From contig NZ_JBAWKD010000002.1 in the NCBI RefSeq assembly GCF_037095735.1, positions 1-64,000 of the forward strand: a stretch of DNA of 64,000 bases. Reading direction: 5' to 3'. This DNA is from Frigidibacter sp037095735 (GTDB lineage: Bacteria; Pseudomonadota; Alphaproteobacteria; Rhodobacterales; Rhodobacteraceae). The notes beneath the pieces are model-generated. The model ran no database searches. It was not told the origin of the DNA and saw only the letters and a list, made by a program, of their open reading frames with translations. Shown here in pieces: positions 15,600 through 23,300 of the stretch. Position numbers and translations under genes: made by a program. Positions within the stretch are counted from its first letter, which is position 1. Each line of letters begins with the position of its first letter.

Positions 15600-15851
15600 G
15601 ATCAGCGTCAAGGTCACTGGCAGGCCATGAAGGCAGAGCGACCTGAACTCGCAGCCCTCGTAAGGCGCGCGACGCTCAGCGCTTCCCGGCTCTCGTCTAC
15701 GTCGGGCCATGCCAGCCACAGGAGGCTACGACCAAACTGCGCCGCAGCGGATTGCAAATCCATGCGCAAGCCACTGAAAACGCCAGATTGTCCGCTGCGA
15801 AGATCACCAGACATAGCGTGAACCTTCCGCGAATGTTGCGGGAGCTTCCGC

Positions 15852-16073
15852 TCACTCACCCTGACGCCGCTCGTCATATCCGCCACCGTCCCAGCCGCCG
15901 CTGACAACCGCCGGCCGGCCACGGCGGCCACACCTTAAGCAGACCAGCCGCGGGATGACCTCAAGCGCGAGGTGCGTGCCCGAGCTGTTTCGCACGCCCT
16001 CCGGCAGATCCAAGACCCGCCCGGTGACCCGGTGCCCGCAGACGCATTCGAGGTAGTAGTAGTGGTGTCCCAT
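15852..16073 (-). CDS. Small zinc-ribbon-like protein, copy 1
   Basis: The 73-residue protein starts MGHHYYYLECVCGHRVTGRV and has two cysteine pairs, CVCGHR at about residues 10-12 and CLRCGRRGRP at about 44-47. This suggests a treble-clef or zinc-ribbon fold. The helix SSGTHLALEVIPRLV separates them. The ATG at 16073 is chosen because similarity with the second copy is strongest from there. The paralogue at 18112 differs at about ten positions but keeps all four cysteines and the MGHHYY start. It is divergent from the three rightward genes of the module. Function unknown; nucleic acid or metal binding is inference. Confidence 0.6.
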   Translation of the reverse strand: MGHHYYYLECVCGHRVTGRVLDLPEGVRNSSGTHLALEVIPRLVCLRCGRRGRPAVVSGGWDGGGYDERRQGE

Positions 16074-16522
16074 GCCGAGGACCTGGGATCGCCGCGGCAT
16101 GAGGGCAAGGGACCGGGGCGGCCCATCAGGGGTACTGGCGACCGCCCCGTGGCGCGGAGGGTGCCGGCAAGCACCAGCGCCACGCATTGGTTAGCACAAT
16201 TCTGGACGAGCTCAATCGGTAGCCAAGGTTGGCGGGGGGCCCCTCGGTTGCGGACGAGGGACCACCCTAACGCCGCTGAGGTTTGCTGGTCAGCGCGCGC
16301 TCTCTAAGATGTGGGGATTACCGGCCGCACCTGCAAGCGCGCGTCCGGACTGGCTCGGCCTCCCGTCCCTTGGTCAAAGCAACCGACATCGCGAACGGTA
16401 GGTTCGAATACTTTGGAAAAGCACCCGCTTTGGGGACATTGGAACCGGCGACCTCTATCGAAAGTTGCGCTACGCATTGTTCGAGTGCAAACATTCACGC
16501 GTAATGATCAGGAGGTGTGCCA
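16074..16522. other. Divergent intergenic region of module copy 1
   Basis: These 449 bases separate the leftward zinc-ribbon gene from the rightward small genes and should contain promoters for both. A leftward frame at 16304-16498 has a counterpart in copy 2, but the two differ at many residues and it is probably not coding. Confidence 0.45.
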
Positions 16523-16645
16523 GTGAAGCCAAAAACCCCGCAGAGCATCGAGGGCGAGCCGCTGATCTACACCATCGCTTTAGTATTCATGCTCGCGCTG
16601 CTTGGGGGCCTTCTGGTCGCTGGCGCAGCGATGGCACTGGTATGA
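16523..16645 (+). CDS. 40-residue membrane peptide with GTG start, copy 1
   Basis: A strong AGGAGGTG (16510-16517) precedes a GTG start. The peptide begins MKPKTPQSIEGEPLIYTIAL and has one long hydrophobic helix of about 25 residues ending in MALV. In the second copy (18782-18904) only about six bases differ in 123, and the hydrophobic core is unchanged at the protein level, so the frame is under selection. It is too short for usual gene finders. A single-span peptide of this size could be a type I toxin-like, regulatory or membrane-complex subunit; no family is recognised. Confidence 0.65.
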   Translation: MKPKTPQSIEGEPLIYTIALVFMLALLGGLLVAGAAMALV

Positions 16646-16820
16646 TGATGTACTGATACAACAGCGCATTTCGAGCGCCCCGCGTGGAGCATGACCGATT
16701 GGATGCTTCGAAAGGCGCGCGGCCTGCCTGAATTAGTCGATCCCTGCCACCTTCGCGCCATTCCGACACCACACTCACCGGCAAGTTTGGCCGCATGACT
16801 GGTATGATGATCCTACCGCC

Positions 16821-17042
16821 ATGACGGTTCGAATTATCGCGGATGTGCCGAGCAGGTCTCTCTCAAAGGACGCACGGCCGCTGGTGCTGGCCGCTATACT
16901 GGTCTGCTTGGCTGGGACCGCGACCTACGCGGGCTTCGATTGCCTGCTCAGCAGGCACGGGCTTGTCAGCGAAAACACCCCCGGATGGCTGCGACATTCA
17001 CATTGCGGATCTGCGACCGGGTCGCGCTCGAGGGCGATCTAA
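16821..17042 (+). CDS. Small membrane-anchored protein, copy 1
   Basis: The 73-residue protein begins MTVRIIADVPSRSLSKDARP, has one hydrophobic segment LVLAAILVCLAGTATYAGF (about 21-39) and then a conserved tail with DCLLSRHGL, SENTP and CGSATGSRSRAI. The paralogue at 19082 keeps the tail almost unchanged. Two cysteines in the tail are shared by both copies. The ribosome binding site is weak. The topology fits a signal anchor with an outside tail. Function unknown. Confidence 0.55.
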   Translation: MTVRIIADVPSRSLSKDARPLVLAAILVCLAGTATYAGFDCLLSRHGLVSENTPGWLRHSHCGSATGSRSRAI

Positions 17043-17161
17043 AATCAACTACCTCCGCGCAGCCCTCCTATGCCCAGGACTTGGCAACACCGCAGTGTGT
17101 TCACGCCGGGAACATGACGCAATCACCTGTGTTTGGCATGCACATCGATGGGAGGAAAACC

Positions 17162-17299
17162 ATGGAAGACCCAAAGCCGGCGCCTGATGAAGAGGGTCCT
17201 GACCTAGTGCACCCGAGTTCCAAGGACCCGGATGAAGCAGAGAAGCTGAAGAAGCAGGACAAAGCCCGGCGCGAGCGCGAGCGGCACCAAGCCCGCTAG
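17162..17299 (+). CDS. Small highly charged protein, copy 1
   Basis: A strong GGAGG at 17151 precedes ATG 17162. The 45-residue product starts MEDPKPAPDEEGPDLVHPSS and ends in a lysine- and arginine-rich helix KLKKQDKARRERERHQAR. It is acidic first, basic last, and probably disordered until bound. The second copy at 19424 differs at only two positions. No family is recognised. Confidence 0.6.
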   Translation: MEDPKPAPDEEGPDLVHPSSKDPDEAEKLKKQDKARRERERHQAR

Positions 17300-17330
17300 C
17301 TGGCACCCATAGTGATCGAAATCTGGGGGA

Positions 17331-17518
17331 TGCGGAACGACCTTCCCTGGGGAGTTCCAGCCGTTCCGCAGCGCGAGCGGTGTCGGCAGCCTTCGCGCAG
17401 GCTGATTTATAGCAGATCAGTCGAACCCGGCAAGGCGAGTCGCCTGCAGGCCCGATAGCGGCTGGCGCAGAGCCTACACATGGAAACGGGGCACTCAGCC
17501 CCCACGGCTGGCGCCCCG
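17331..17518 (+). other. Two conserved hairpins ending module copy 1 (possible ncRNA)
   Basis: TGCGGAACG (17331-17339) pairs with CGTTCCGCA (17362-17370). CGGGGC plus CAGCC (17487-17500) pairs with GGCTG plus GCCCCG (17506-17518) around a CCCAC loop. Both stems are preserved in copy 2 (19593-19632 and 19749-19780). No T-run follows, so these are not simple terminators; a structured RNA or 3'-UTR element is inferred. Confidence 0.45.
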
Positions 17519-17584
17519 TACCACCGTCGGCAGTCCAGAACCGGCGGCAACCCACAGATAGAATATTTGAGGGAGTGTGCAACG

Positions 17585-17853
17585 CTAGTCCGCCGCTGCA
17601 CGCCCCCGCTCGATCGCATCCGCAGGCTCTGCATCGATCGGCCCGAACACAAGAGCCCCCTCTGTCAGCCCGAGACCCTGCCCCCGCGCGACCAGTGCCA
17701 GCAGGGTCCGCCCCGAAGCCTCTTCCTTTGCGGCGGCCAACGCCTTCTCGCGGTAGACGCCCGGTTGCAGCCGGATCACCTGCACGACGCTGGACGGGCC
17801 CGCCGTCTCCCACCGCAGCGTGGGACAGATACTCGCCGCCGCTTGCGCGACCC
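17585..17853 (-). pseudogene. Fragment of the phage tail gene found at 24630
   Basis: The frame at 17585-17785 (QVIRLQPGVYREKALAAAKE) is clearly homologous to the C-terminal part of the gene at 24630-25253 (QVIRLQSGVYHEKVLATARD), including the same relative stop position. DNA similarity continues to about 17853 in another frame, so a frameshift and loss of the N-terminal two thirds make it a remnant. It lies between the two module copies and marks an old junction with the phage tail region. Confidence 0.75.
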
Positions 17854-18103
17854 TTCATTCACAATCCGTCGGCCGCGGAGACTACATCGCGCACAGGCCT
17901 AACGCCATGTAGCGGGCACGCTGAACCTCCGCTCGCTTCGGTGTAAAGAACGCGCTCCCTCGCCAATCTATTGATGTTTGGCCAAGGGAGCGCCTCGTAA
18001 ACAGCGCTTGTTCTCGGTTTGGCCAAGGTATCCGGGTCTGCGCAGGTTCAATGGACCAGAGAGCACTTCGTAGATGACGCCAGGTCAACCCCAAGATCCC
18101 CGG
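17854..18103. other. Spacer with a strong inverted repeat
   Basis: No gene is seen. GCGCTCCCT (17952-17960) pairs with AGGGAGCGC (17985-17993), with GCCAA/TTGGC as a nearby inner stem. This hairpin could terminate transcription toward the second module or be a leftover insertion end. Confidence 0.4.
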
Positions 18104-18111
18104 CCGGCGGC

Positions 18112-18333
18112 TCACTCCCCCTGACGCCGCCCGTCAGACCCGCCCTCATCCCAGCCGCCACTGACGACCGCCGGCCGGCCACGCCGCCCACATCTCGCAC
18201 AGACCAGCCGCGGGATGGCCTCGAGCGCTAGATGCGTGCCCGAGCTGTTCCGCAAGCCGTCGGGCAAGTCTAAGACCCGGCCAATGATCCGGTGCCCGCA
18301 TACGCATTCGAGGTGGTAGTAGTGGTGGCCCAT
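18112..18333 (-). CDS. Small zinc-ribbon-like protein, copy 2
   Basis: This 73-residue paralogue of the protein at 15852 starts MGHHYYHLECVCGHRIIGRV. It keeps both cysteine pairs (CVC and CARC) and the SSGTHLALEAIPRLV helix. Many of the base differences between the copies are silent or conservative, and cysteine positions are unchanged, which supports a real protein. Function unknown. Confidence 0.6.
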   Translation of the reverse strand: MGHHYYHLECVCGHRIIGRVLDLPDGLRNSSGTHLALEAIPRLVCARCGRRGRPAVVSGGWDEGGSDGRRQGE

Positions 18334-18781
18334 GTCGGAGATCTGGGATCGCCGCAGCAGGAGGGCAAGGGACCGGGGCGGCCCATCAGGGATACTGGCG
18401 ACCGCCCCGTGGCGCGGACGGTGCCGGCAAGCACCAGCGCCGCACATTGGTTAGCACAATTCTGAACGAGCTCAATCGGTAGCCAAGCTTGGCGGGAGGC
18501 CCCTCGGTTGCGGACGAGGGACCACCCTAACGCCGCTGAGGCTTGCTGGTCAGCGCGCGCTCTCTATGAAGGGGGATCATCCGCCGGGCGTGCACGCTCG
18601 CGTCCGAACTGGCACGGCCTCCCGTCCCGCGTTCTGAGCAACCGCCATCGCCAACTGTAGGCTCGATTACTCCGGAAAAGCACCCGCCTTGGGGACATTG
18701 GAACCGGTGACCTCTATCAAAAGTTGCAGTGCGGATTGTTCGAGTGCAAACATTCACGCGTATTGATCAGGAGGTATGCCA
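18334..18781. other. Divergent intergenic region of module copy 2
   Basis: About 450 bases matching the spacer of copy 1 and presumably holding the divergent promoters. No separate gene could be supported. Confidence 0.45.
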
Positions 18782-18904
18782 GTGAAGCCGAAAACCCCGC
18801 AATGCATCGAGGGCGAGCCGCTGATCTACACCATCGCTTTAGTATTCATGCTCGCGCTGCTTGGGGGCCTTCTAGTCGCTGGCGCAGCGCTGGCACTGGT
18901 GTGA
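18782..18904 (+). CDS. 40-residue membrane peptide with GTG start, copy 2
   Basis: The counterpart of 16523-16645, with the same AGGAGGT ribosome binding site, the same GTG start and an unchanged hydrophobic core. It differs by Ser8 to Cys and Met37 to Leu. The unusual TTA codon in the helix is retained in both copies. Its role is unknown. Confidence 0.65.
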   Translation: MKPKTPQCIEGEPLIYTIALVFMLALLGGLLVAGAALALV

Positions 18905-19081
18905 TGATGTACTGATCAACATCTGCGTATTTCGAGCGCATCACGCGGAGCATAACCGATCGGATGCTTCGAGAGGTGCGCGGCCTGCCTGGGTTAGTCG
19001 CTTCCTGCCACCTTCGCGCCATTCCGACGCCACACTCGCCGGCAATTTTGGCTGCATGACTCGTATGATGATCCTACCGCT

Positions 19082-19303
19082 ATGACGCTTCGAACAATCG
19101 CGGATGTGGCGAGGAGGTCTCTTGCAAGGGAAGCACGGCCGCTAGTGCTGGCAGCTATACTGGTCTTCTTGGCCGCTACCGCGACCTACGCGGGCTTCGA
19201 TTGTCTGCTCAGCCGGCACGGGCTTTTCAGCGAAAACACGCCCGAATGGCTGCGACACTTTCACTGCCCATCTGCGACCGGCTCGCGCTCGAGGGCGATC
19301 TAA
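19082..19303 (+). CDS. Small membrane-anchored protein, copy 2
   Basis: This 73-residue paralogue of 16821-17042 starts MTLRTIADVARRSLAREARP, with the same single hydrophobic segment and the conserved tail DCLLSRHGL, SENTP and SATGSRSRAI. Changes are concentrated in the N-terminus and the membrane segment, while the tail is almost fixed, suggesting that the tail carries the function. Confidence 0.55.
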   Translation: MTLRTIADVARRSLAREARPLVLAAILVFLAATATYAGFDCLLSRHGLFSENTPEWLRHFHCPSATGSRSRAI

Positions 19304-19423
19304 AACCAACTCCCCCCTCGCAGCCCTCCCACGCCCATGCCTAGAAAACACCCGCAGTGTGTTCACGCCGGGAACATGCCGCCATCGCCCGTGTTTGACG
19401 CGCACATCGATGGGAGGACAACC

Positions 19424-19561
19424 ATGGAAGATCCGAAGCCCGCACCCGACGAAGAGGGTCCTGTCCTGGTGCATCCGAGTTCCAAGGACCCGGATGAAGG
19501 AGAGAAGCTGAAAAAGCAGGACAAAGCCCGGCGCGAGCGCGAGCGGCACCAAGCACGCTAG
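19424..19561 (+). CDS. Small highly charged protein, copy 2
   Basis: The 45-residue counterpart of 17162-17299, preceded by the same GGAGG. It differs at only two residues (Asp14 to Val, Ala27 to Gly). It is followed by the same two hairpins. Confidence 0.6.
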   Translation: MEDPKPAPDEEGPVLVHPSSKDPDEGEKLKKQDKARRERERHQAR

Positions 19562-19592
19562 CTGGCACCGATAGCGATCGAAATCCGGGGGA

Positions 19593-19780
19593 TGCGGAAC
19601 GAGCTTCCCTGGGGAGTTCCAGCCGTTCCGCAGCGCGAGCGGTGTCGGCAACCTTCGCGCAGACTGATTTCTAGCATATCAGTCGAACCCGGCAAGCCGA
19701 GTCGCCAGCGGCCCCGGTAGCGGCTGAAGCAGAGCATACAAACGGAAACGGGGCACTCAGCCCCCACGGCTGGCGCCCCG
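19593..19780 (+). other. Two conserved hairpins ending module copy 2 (possible ncRNA)
   Basis: The 9-bp stem TGCGGAACG/CGTTCCGCA is at 19593-19601 and 19624-19632; the second compound hairpin spans 19749-19780. Both are intact while nearby bases vary between copies. Structured RNA is an inference from this conservation. Confidence 0.45.
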
Positions 19781-19989
19781 TACCACCGTCGGCAGTCCAG
19801 CACCGGCGGTCAACTAGAGGAGGCAATTCCCTAGCGGTGTTCCAACCCTATTCTAGAACGGTGACCTCGCGTCTAGCACCTCAGCCCGTGTCACGTCCGG
19901 CCGCACGAGCGACTCGAATACACTGGTCTCGGTCGAGCGCAGCTTGCCCACAGCTAAGTAATCCTCATGCCCCAGCCCCCCGATGCATC

Positions 19990-20301
19990 TTAGTAGCCGA
20001 TTCGGCGCTCGGGACTGCCGGCATCATGCCGAATATATGATGGTGGAGCCCGTAACCCGGACGCCCAAAATAGCAGTGCGTTCAATGATACCACTCCGGA
20101 GGCATCCAGCACGCCGCTCAAGCGATCGGCGAAAGGATCAGCATATAAAAGCATCGAGGTCCACATCAGGCGCTTAAGAAAAAGCGCCGATATCGGGACG
20201 CGTCTCAGCGGCTTAACTTCAGGGAGTCCTTTCAGCCACCACAAGAACAGGCGGCAGGTCAAAACCTGCCGCGATAGGTCGAACACGAACCGGCCCGTCA
20301 C
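19990..20301 (-). CDS. Possible small protein coupled to the glycosyltransferase gene
   Basis: A GTG at 20301 overlaps the stop of the large glycosyltransferase gene (GTGA). The 103-residue frame starts MTGRFVFDLSRQVLTCRLFL and contains aromatic and hydrophobic segments (LFLWWLKGL, NALLFWASGL). Codon use is as AT-rich as in the glycosyltransferase gene. No family is recognised. It may be a coupled small protein, a decayed C-terminal domain, or a chance frame. Confidence 0.3.
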   Translation of the reverse strand: MTGRFVFDLSRQVLTCRLFLWWLKGLPEVKPLRRVPISALFLKRLMWTSMLLYADPFADRLSGVLDASGVVSLNALLFWASGLRAPPSYIRHDAGSPERRIGY

Positions 20302-23300
20302 GACAGGATCGCGCAGATCCTGCGAAGTCTGGCGCTGAAGCTATGGTTTGCCGCCACCCAGGCAGCAATTTCATCTCTCTCAGCTCTAGTATGGCGACCA
20401 CGCGCAATCTCAATCCCGCAACTTAGGCTCGCGCCGTCATCAAGAATAGTGCACGCAGCCGAAATTTCTTCAGGAAGAGCTGCAACGCTATCGGTCAGCA
20501 ATGGCGCTCCTGTTGCCAGGACGTCAAATATTCGATTCGATGCAAAACCATAGCTGCGCATGGCATCCCAGTGATCATTAAGCACAACATCGGCGCCAGC
20601 GTAATAACTTGGCAACCGAACGTTCGGCACGTTCTCACCCAAAATCCAACCGGCTGGTGCCAGCCCTTCCCACATCTCACCATAAAGATCTAAGGGAAGG
20701 TTCTCAGCGATCGCTTTGGCCACAGTGCTGCGCATCACTTTGCGTGAATTTCCCACATAGAGCCGAGAGTGATGCGGCGCCCCTACTCGAGCGTTAATGT
20801 TGAATCTCTCAACTTCCGTGCATTGAAGCAACGTTGATATCGAAGTCCCAAGGCCGCGCTGGATGAGTTGTTTAGACCAATGGTCCGAAGCGACGAAAAG
20901 GTGATCGTAGCCATCAATCTCGGGATCCTCAACCTTGTCTGGGTGGCTAATCATCCACATCAGTCGCGGCGCCCTTCCAGCTAGAGGAGCCGTATCTGAC
21001 GTTCTCTCTGGGAAGACGGACAGCCCTCGCAGCACCAAGTCCGCTTCGCCGAAGGCGGCCGGATCAGCCCAACTTTCCAGAAAATCAATACGTGCGCTCA
21101 AGCCAATCCTTGCAGCTGCTTTAGCCAACGCCACGGCGAAATGATAATCGCCCCAGCGGTCCTTCAATGCAGGGCGAGGGCATGGAATCCTCAATCGGAA
21201 ACCAGTAATTCCGCCGATTATCGCGGGAGATACGCATTGGGCGGCGGGCGACGGATAAATTAGCTTCGGTATCTGTATTGCGAGGCCCTCGGCAACTAGA
21301 TGCTGTGCATTCGGCATGTATTCTTCGGCGATAACACCGTCTTCGACGTAGTGGATCTGATCATCACCCGCGACCTTACCACCCCAGCGCTCGGCGAAAA
21401 TTGCACGGTTGGCGGGGATTGCCCTGCCACGCCCCTCCGACTTCCCCTCGTGATGGATCACGACACTGTCTGTAGCACATGTGAAGACCGCATTTCCTTC
21501 ACCGATCCTAAGGCAAAGATCGACATCTTCTTGGCCATTTACAAAAATGGGATCGAAGCCCTGCGCGTTCGCGAAGTCCTGCGCATGCAATGCAAGACAG
21601 GCCGCAGTCAGCGCCTTGAAGCGCCGACGTGGCGACGACAATGGGTCATCGCCAGGCCGACCAGTATAAAGTCCGTAAGCAAACGGAGAATGGTCACTAA
21701 ATACGAGACCGAGACACTGCACTTTACCATCAGGGTAAATAAGCTGAGGCTGAACGCCGCGAATAGCAGCATCGACTGTCATCGGTTGCAGCAGAGCGGA
21801 AAGCCACTCAGGCGTAACCTCTGTGTCATTGTTGAGGAAAACCACGCGAGCACCGCGGCTAGCAGCAAAACCGAGGTTATTTCCGAGCGAAAAATTCATA
21901 TTCTCTTTGTTCAGGACAAGCTTAATGCGGCTCTCACGTTCTGCCCACGAATAAAGAAGTTCCACTGTTTGATCGTCGCTTTTATTATCGACTAAGATCA
22001 CCTCAAACGGAAGCCCAGCCTCGTTTCCAAAGATCGATGAGAGACACTTGTCCGTCAAGTCCGGGTTGTTGTAAACGCAGATGATGATCGAAACCAGATC
22101 TAGATCGCGTGCACACGCATCTCGTCGCATCGCGTCCCAGTCGATCATATGTTTGTTGCGCACCACGAACTGATAAGAAATCTTTTCCTTTATCGAGATG
22201 CGATCTGGGGATCGAGAGTTGTCGTAATCCGCGCCAACCGAATTACAATAAGTCGGAGTGAACACTTCACAGTAACGGATAATCAGGTCCCAGTCGACCA
22301 TTCGGCGCAGTGACGTATCAAATCCACCGAGCTTCTCGAACACCTCACGGCGGTGAGCAAAGATGTTGAGATCAATGTAATTAGTAAGTTTCAGCCTTTC
22401 GAGATCGAAAGCCACACATAGCGTGTTGGCAGCTTCAGGATTGTCAAATCCATCGCGGAGCCGGAGCAGCGCAGAGTAACAACATGCGGCACCTGAACGA
22501 AGCATCTCGAGAAGAGTGATTTCGAGATAATCGGCTCGCCAGCGGTTATCATCGTCAAGGTAGGCGAAGATCTCGCCTCGTGCCGCCGCAAGACCAGTAT
22601 TGCGGGCCGCGCAAACACCGCTGCCGTCGGCAGAGACTATCCTTATTCGTTGATCAGGCCAGCGCGAAGGAACAGCCTCAAAGGTGCCGTCTTCAGATCC
22701 GTCATCTATAATTATCAGCTCCCAATTATCATAGCTCTGCGCGAGGACTGAGCCGATCGATGCCTCAAGTCGCGATAGACGATTCTTTGTGGGCATTATG
22801 ATCGATACCAGCGGGCGCTCGGCTAGCAATCGTGATCTGAACGAACTGCCAAGAAGCTCCCTTTTCCAAGTGTCGGAGGCCTCTGGTGAGAATTTTGGAT
22901 CGCTGGGCTTGGTGATCGGCATCGGTACGGCTGACGCAGCCGCGGGAGGGACGTCCGCAAGAGGGACAGGGGCAATATCCGACAGCGCGCCTAGGCCCGG
23001 TATATCGCGGGACAGGCGGAAGCGGCCTCTACGATCAAGCAAACCAAACATTGTGCGGTATTCGCGCTTGGCCACTGAATCATTCAAGCTCGCAATCTGA
23101 CTCTCGGAAAGGGCAGGTATCCGCTTGAGTGCAATTTTTGCAAGATTGCGCCTTACTGAAGTCTGGAAGGGACGCTGAATTAGCTTCTGCGCCCGACGCA
23201 AGCCCCCCACAAGAGCGACAATATTATGATCTCTGATCTGCAGTTCGACAAGTTGCGCTTTAACCTTCTCGCTAAGTCGTTTGATCTCGGCATCTTTTAA

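Larger units (their letters stand above)
15846..17552. repeat. 1.7-kb small-gene module, copy 1
   Basis: About 1.7 kb here is repeated at 18104-19810 with the same gene order and roughly 85-95% identity by eye. The unit holds a leftward zinc-ribbon gene and three rightward small genes, followed by two hairpins. Gene-coding and hairpin parts are better conserved than some spacers. Ends are approximate. Confidence 0.9.
18104..19810. repeat. 1.7-kb small-gene module, copy 2
   Basis: Second copy of the unit at 15846-17552, same orientation and gene order, separated by about 550 bases that contain the tail-gene remnant. Confidence 0.9.

Noticed and set aside
17882..18115. 77-codon minus frame in the spacer between modules
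   Set aside because: Crosses the strong inverted repeat at 17952-17993; no ribosome binding site or similarity.
16304..18757. Leftward frames in the module spacers (16304-16498 and 18527-18757)
   Set aside because: Present in both copies but with many radical amino-acid changes and unequal ends, unlike the conserved neighbours.
21300..21995. 231-codon plus-strand frame inside the glycosyltransferase
   Set aside because: Antisense to the second GT2 domain, whose motifs NND and EDVDL confirm the minus strand as coding.
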